NCBI GenBank assembly: GCA_017480995.1
Contig: JAFUQJ010000018.1
Location: forward strand, 1 to 34,091
Source: Alphaproteobacteria bacterium
Lineage (GTDB): Bacteria > Pseudomonadota > Alphaproteobacteria > RF32 > CAG-239
DNA length: 34,091 nt
Reading direction: 5' to 3'
The translations under genes and the position numbers were made by a program. The notes under the pieces were generated by a model. It made no database searches, had not been told where the DNA came from, and saw only the letters and a program-made list of their open reading frames with translations. Positions 30,696 to 34,091 of the stretch are shown here, piece by piece (position 1 is the stretch's first letter; every line of letters starts with the position of its first letter).

Positions 30696-33344
30696 CTAAC
30701 CGTTGTAGCGCTCAAACTCATACATGTGGGCATAGGCCATTTCATTGCCGTTGGCGGCGGCAAAACTGCGGGCGTTCTTAATTTCGTCTTCGCTGAAAAT
30801 GCTGGTGTTCAGGCCCTCGTTGAGTTTTGAATAACGCTTGGTTTTGTTGTAGTAGTCGTAATAGGCCGAATACCCGTAGGTTTCGCGGACGGATTCTGCG
30901 TCGGCGGACTGCTGCCAGTTCTGCATGTCGACGTCTTCGACCTTGCCGTTGATGCGGAACGTCCGCTTGCGGTTAATCACGCCGTCGGTTGCCAGACTGG
31001 TGCCGCGGCCTTTTTTGTCAATCTGCGTCATTTCGGTCATCATGCGCCCTTCGTCCATGCGCGTTTTGACAATCGTTCTGGAACCGTCGGCATGCGTCTC
31101 TTCAAAGCCGATAATGTTGCCGTTGTTGTCGCGAATGGCTTTTTGCTGAACATAAGCGTGGTTTTTCATGTTCATTTTGGTGTTGGGAATTGTCTTGGCC
31201 GCGATTTGTTTTTGCAGCGCAATCATCAGCTGTTCTTCATTGGGCTGCCCTTTAACCGCTTCCATAGCCTTCTGGTAGTTTTCCTGATTGACGGCGCCGT
31301 TCTTTTCAAACATCTTGTTCAGGAACGGGCTGTTGGCCGTGACTTCGTCGTTGTACGAGGTGATGTTTCCGTCTTTGTCGCGTTTTACCTCGGTCGTTAT
31401 GGTAAAGTTTTTGTTTTTGACTTTGGTAACGGTCTCTGTTCCGGTCGCCTTAAAACCCTTAAAAGGATTAATACTGTGCGTCTTTCTGATTTTGCTTTCG
31501 GTCACGGTTTTGCGGCCGTCGGCGGTTTCCGTCAGCGACAAGGTTTTGGAGCGTCTGCGCAGCCAGGATTTCGTATTGTAAGTATAAGTGCCGGTAGCCG
31601 CGTCATAAGTGCCCTTTTTCTTGATACGGTCGGCCTGACGGCTGATTCTCGCCTGACGAATGCCTCCGGCCAGACCGGCGCCGGCGCGTTTGGTCAGATT
31701 CCATGCCTTGTCGGCGGCGGCCGAAACCGGCTTGTCCAAAACTTTGGTTGCGGCGCTCTTGGTAAACGAGCCGGCCATTGTGCCGATGGAACTGCCGATT
31801 TTGGTGCTCGTAATGCTGCCCGAAAATTGTTTGGCGAAATCCGTTGCCTCGCCGATAACGCTCCAGGCCAGGATCAGAACAAAGCAAACTTCCAGGAATT
31901 TTGAAGAAAACCAGGATAACTCGTTGAGAAGGAGTTCCATCTCAACGCCTTTGGCATATTCTTTAAACAAGGTATCCGTATTGGCCGTTGCGTTGGTAAT
32001 GATTTGTTCCAGCGCGGTGGTTACCATCAGCGCAATCAGCGACACAAACACAAAGGCAAACATCGCGTTGATAAACGTCTCCCAGACTTTGCCGGTATAT
32101 TGCCGCGTCGCTTTGAAGGCATAGGCGCCGATGGCAAACGGGAGAAGCGAGCCGGCCACTGCCAGCTGCAGCACGGAGTCGATCATCATAAACGGCACCG
32201 CCAGCAGAATCAGCATGCCGCCCACCCACAGGCCGATTCCGACCAGCAGATAACCGAGATGAGGAATAATAAAAGCTCTTTTTTGCCATGAATAACAAAT
32301 ACTGGCGCTGCCCAGAGCCTTAACCCGCGCCGCCCGGTTTTGGATCAGTCCCATCGTGCAGAGGACGCCTTCTCCCATTTCGGTCGGCAGCGCGCCTTCT
32401 TTTTCGGTGCTCGGGAGATTATATTTGGTCATGCTTTCGCATTTGTATTCGTCAACTTCGGCTTTAACTTCGGAAGTATTTGTCGTTTTTGCCTTTTGCA
32501 GGGCGTCATTGGAGCCGCTGCCTGCCTGTTCCGGCGTTAGAATCGCTTCCGCCGCGCTCATTCCGGTATTGAATATCGGGCTGAGTGCATCATTAAGAAA
32601 AGAAAAGGCGCCGGATTGCAGCAAAACGACCGCAATCAAAACAAACAGACTCTGGGTAATGATTGCCAACACCAGATCTTTGAGATCGCGGACTTCCGGC
32701 GAGGATACAAAAGCCAAAATCTGCAAAGCAATCCAGACTGCAAAACCGATAATAACCACTTTGTAAACCGAGCCGGAATAGCCGTCTATCGCTTTGCGTG
32801 TCATAACGCTGGCAGCGCGGAAAAACGTGGCAAACAGCGGACAGAAAGTACACTTGCCTTTGACTTCATCGTAGTAACATTTAGGCGAGCATTTGGTATC
32901 AGAGCTTTTACAAGCATTTGCTAATTTGAATAACATGTTCTTTTGCGAGTTGAGATTCGCTATTTTAACGTTTAGTTTTGATGCTGAAGCCGCATCCTTA
33001 GTTTGATGTAAGGCTTCTTTGGTCGCCGCAATTTCTTCATCAATTTCGGCATTGCGTTTTTGTATCAGGCGGTCTTTATCAACATCAAGATATTCATTAT
33101 ACAACTCCGTGGTTCTTGCTTCTCTTTTTTCAGCCGGAATGTTGGCCACGGTTGTCATTAGTTTATCAAGCTCTTCTGTCTCAGCTTCCGTACGGTTTGC
33201 TTTATAGAGCAATTCCTCCGCTCGTTCTATATATTGAGTATAATCTTGAGCATAAGAAAATTGAGAGAATGCAATAATAGCCCAAATCGTCAGAAACAAA
33301 ATTTTGACGTTTATTTTCTTGAATATGCCCAATACGTTAGTCAT
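30696..33344 (-). CDS. virB6: VirB6/TrbL-like polytopic membrane protein with long hydrophilic tail
   Basis: VirB6 proteins are polytopic inner-membrane channel parts. This one has 882 residues against about 300 for classic VirB6. It begins with a signal-like segment (residues about 14-31), then a helical, probably periplasmic domain ending in a Cys cluster C145-x6-C-x3-C-x8-C-x2-C followed by PLFATFF. About six hydrophobic segments lie between residues 193 and 510 (YKVVIIGFAVWIALQILAF; LVLAIITQSLFVLIAVVLL; a double block near LGYLLVGIGLWVGGMLIL; AMFAFVFVSLIALMVTTAL; FLEVCFVLILAWSVIG). The last 370 residues are hydrophilic, basic at first, with NGNIIGFEE and DKDGNITSY motifs like those in the VirB10 repeats. 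Long-tailed VirB6 proteins are known in Rickettsiales. It starts 11 bases after the preceding gene and has a modest ribosome binding site. Confidence 0.82.
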   Translation of the reverse strand: MTNVLGIFKKINVKILFLTIWAIIAFSQFSYAQDYTQYIERAEELLYKANRTEAETEELDKLMTTVANIPAEKREARTTELYNEYLDVDKDRLIQKRNAEIDEEIAATKEALHQTKDAASASKLNVKIANLNSQKNMLFKLANACKSSDTKCSPKCYYDEVKGKCTFCPLFATFFRAASVMTRKAIDGYSGSVYKVVIIGFAVWIALQILAFVSSPEVRDLKDLVLAIITQSLFVLIAVVLLQSGAFSFLNDALSPIFNTGMSAAEAILTPEQAGSGSNDALQKAKTTNTSEVKAEVDEYKCESMTKYNLPSTEKEGALPTEMGEGVLCTMGLIQNRAARVKALGSASICYSWQKRAFIIPHLGYLLVGIGLWVGGMLILLAVPFMMIDSVLQLAVAGSLLPFAIGAYAFKATRQYTGKVWETFINAMFAFVFVSLIALMVTTALEQIITNATANTDTLFKEYAKGVEMELLLNELSWFSSKFLEVCFVLILAWSVIGEATDFAKQFSGSITSTKIGSSIGTMAGSFTKSAATKVLDKPVSAAADKAWNLTKRAGAGLAGGIRQARISRQADRIKKKGTYDAATGTYTYNTKSWLRRRSKTLSLTETADGRKTVTESKIRKTHSINPFKGFKATGTETVTKVKNKNFTITTEVKRDKDGNITSYNDEVTANSPFLNKMFEKNGAVNQENYQKAMEAVKGQPNEEQLMIALQKQIAAKTIPNTKMNMKNHAYVQQKAIRDNNGNIIGFEETHADGSRTIVKTRMDEGRMMTEMTQIDKKGRGTSLATDGVINRKRTFRINGKVEDVDMQNWQQSADAESVRETYGYSAYYDYYNKTKRYSKLNEGLNTSIFSEDEIKNARSFAAANGNEMAYAHMYEFERYNG

Positions 33345-33355
33345 CGCCTTATTCC

Positions 33356-34090
33356 CTACTTGTCCTTGTCGCCTTCGGGCTTTTTATTACGGGTGCCGAA
33401 TTCGTTATAAGCCTTGTCGGTTGCATCTCCGGCCTTTTTGGCGGCATCTCCGGCTTTTTCAACGCCTTTTCCGGCCATCTCAACGCCCTTGCCCGCCATT
33501 TCTGTCGCTTTCCCGGCTGCCATCATCGCGCCGCCGACCACATTGCCGACCACCGGAATGGCCTGCAGTCCTTTGCCTGCCGCAGACAAGCCTTTGCCGA
33601 TTCCCTGAACACCTTTGCCGGCGGCCTGAGCAACTTTGCCGGCTCCTTTGGCCGCGCTGCCGGCTCCGCGCATTCCGCGTCCGGCAAGCGTTTTGGAATT
33701 GCCGCTGCCTTTGCCGGCCATGCTTTTGGCAAATCCGACGGCTTTTCCGGGCAGGCCTTTGAGAGCGTTTCCGGCCTGATTGAGCGCAATATCCCGTGCA
33801 TATCCGACCGGCTTCATCGCCTGATCTTTTGCCCAGCGTGAAGCTGCCGTCGCCCACTGGTGCATCGGATTCGTCTCGCCGAAGGCCTTGTCGGGGAAGA
33901 ATTTGTTGACTAAATCCGGCACGGTGTTTTGAACCAGTTTGAACGAATACAGGAACGCAAACAACAGCATCACAAATGTTGTGCTGAACAAAGACAGTTT
34001 GGCGGCAGCGTAATCCAGATCCGGTTCATGATCATTTCTGTAATTCTTCGCATCGACAGCCTTGCTTTGGATAGAACCGGATTCATCCAT
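33356..34090 (-). CDS. Membrane protein with Gly/Ala/Lys-rich repetitive tail, possibly partial
   Basis: The visible part has 244 residues. The ATG at 34090 is one base from the window edge, so the true start may lie outside. It has one hydrophobic segment (about 33-53, LSLFSTTFVMLLFAFLYSF), an amphipathic stretch, then about 120 residues of AGKGxxxAGKG-type repeats (GKGVQGIGKGLSAAGKGLQ; GKATEMAGKGVEMAGKGVEKAG) and a charged end. It precedes the VirB6-like gene by 11 bases in the same direction. It may be the last TM and cytoplasmic tail of another VirB6-type protein, since such proteins often come in tandem, or a small separate membrane protein. Upstream sequence would decide. Confidence 0.6.
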   Translation of the reverse strand: MDESGSIQSKAVDAKNYRNDHEPDLDYAAAKLSLFSTTFVMLLFAFLYSFKLVQNTVPDLVNKFFPDKAFGETNPMHQWATAASRWAKDQAMKPVGYARDIALNQAGNALKGLPGKAVGFAKSMAGKGSGNSKTLAGRGMRGAGSAAKGAGKVAQAAGKGVQGIGKGLSAAGKGLQAIPVVGNVVGGAMMAAGKATEMAGKGVEMAGKGVEKAGDAAKKAGDATDKAYNEFGTRNKKPEGDKDK

Positions 34091-34091
34091 A

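Overview
The window is almost entirely a type IV secretion system (T4SS) locus from a Gram-negative bacterium. Established families recognised from motifs are VirB4, two different VirB8 proteins, VirB9, VirB10, VirB11 and a VirB6-like membrane protein. Base composition, extended VirB6-type proteins, duplicated VirB8 and the overall style suggest an alphaproteobacterium, possibly one of the poorly cultured host- or gut-associated lineages. That placement is inference and I hold it weakly. No relaxase, VirD4 coupling protein, pilin (VirB2), tRNA, rRNA, insertion sequence or CRISPR array is visible, so nothing here says whether the system moves DNA or proteins.

Plus strand, 1-24.2 kb. The window opens inside an operon: the tail of an unidentified gene, then virB4. 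Next come tightly packed, mostly overlapping genes for Sec-exported, helix- and coiled-coil-rich proteins (2.6-11.8 kb), ending in a 1308-residue protein. One of them is interrupted by an in-frame amber codon at 3206. The core follows: virB8 copy 1, a small intergenic region with a promoter-like element and an 18-bp perfect palindrome, a VirB7-like lipoprotein, virB8 copy 2, virB9 with a C-terminal SPOR-like domain, two huge repeat genes, and virB11. The repeat genes are the most striking feature. The first has the inner-membrane anchor of a VirB10-type protein plus an Ig-like domain. The second has a signal peptide and the VirB10 outer-membrane domain. Both are built from the same ~17-residue repeat, and they sit in the same reading frame separated only by TAG and one sense codon.

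Minus strand, 34.1-24.2 kb, read right to left. A one-TM protein with a Gly/Ala/Lys-rich repetitive tail (possibly truncated by the window edge) is followed by a VirB6-like protein with a long hydrophilic tail and an XRE-type regulator with two HTH domains and an S24/LexA-like domain. That unit ends at a strong terminator. A second group follows: an 859-residue acidic coiled-coil protein, a 177-residue helical protein, a PilN-like secretin lipoprotein and a bitopic membrane protein. It converges on virB11.

Working model (inference): VirB4 and VirB11 energise an envelope complex. VirB6, both VirB8s and the TM half of VirB10 form the inner-membrane part. VirB7-like, VirB9-SPOR and the repeat-rich VirB10 C-terminal half form the outer-membrane part, with the PilN-like secretin lipoprotein perhaps adding to it. 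The exported coiled-coil proteins would be periplasmic or surface components, in the position VirB5-like proteins occupy elsewhere. Intergenic gaps are all shorter than 150 bases.
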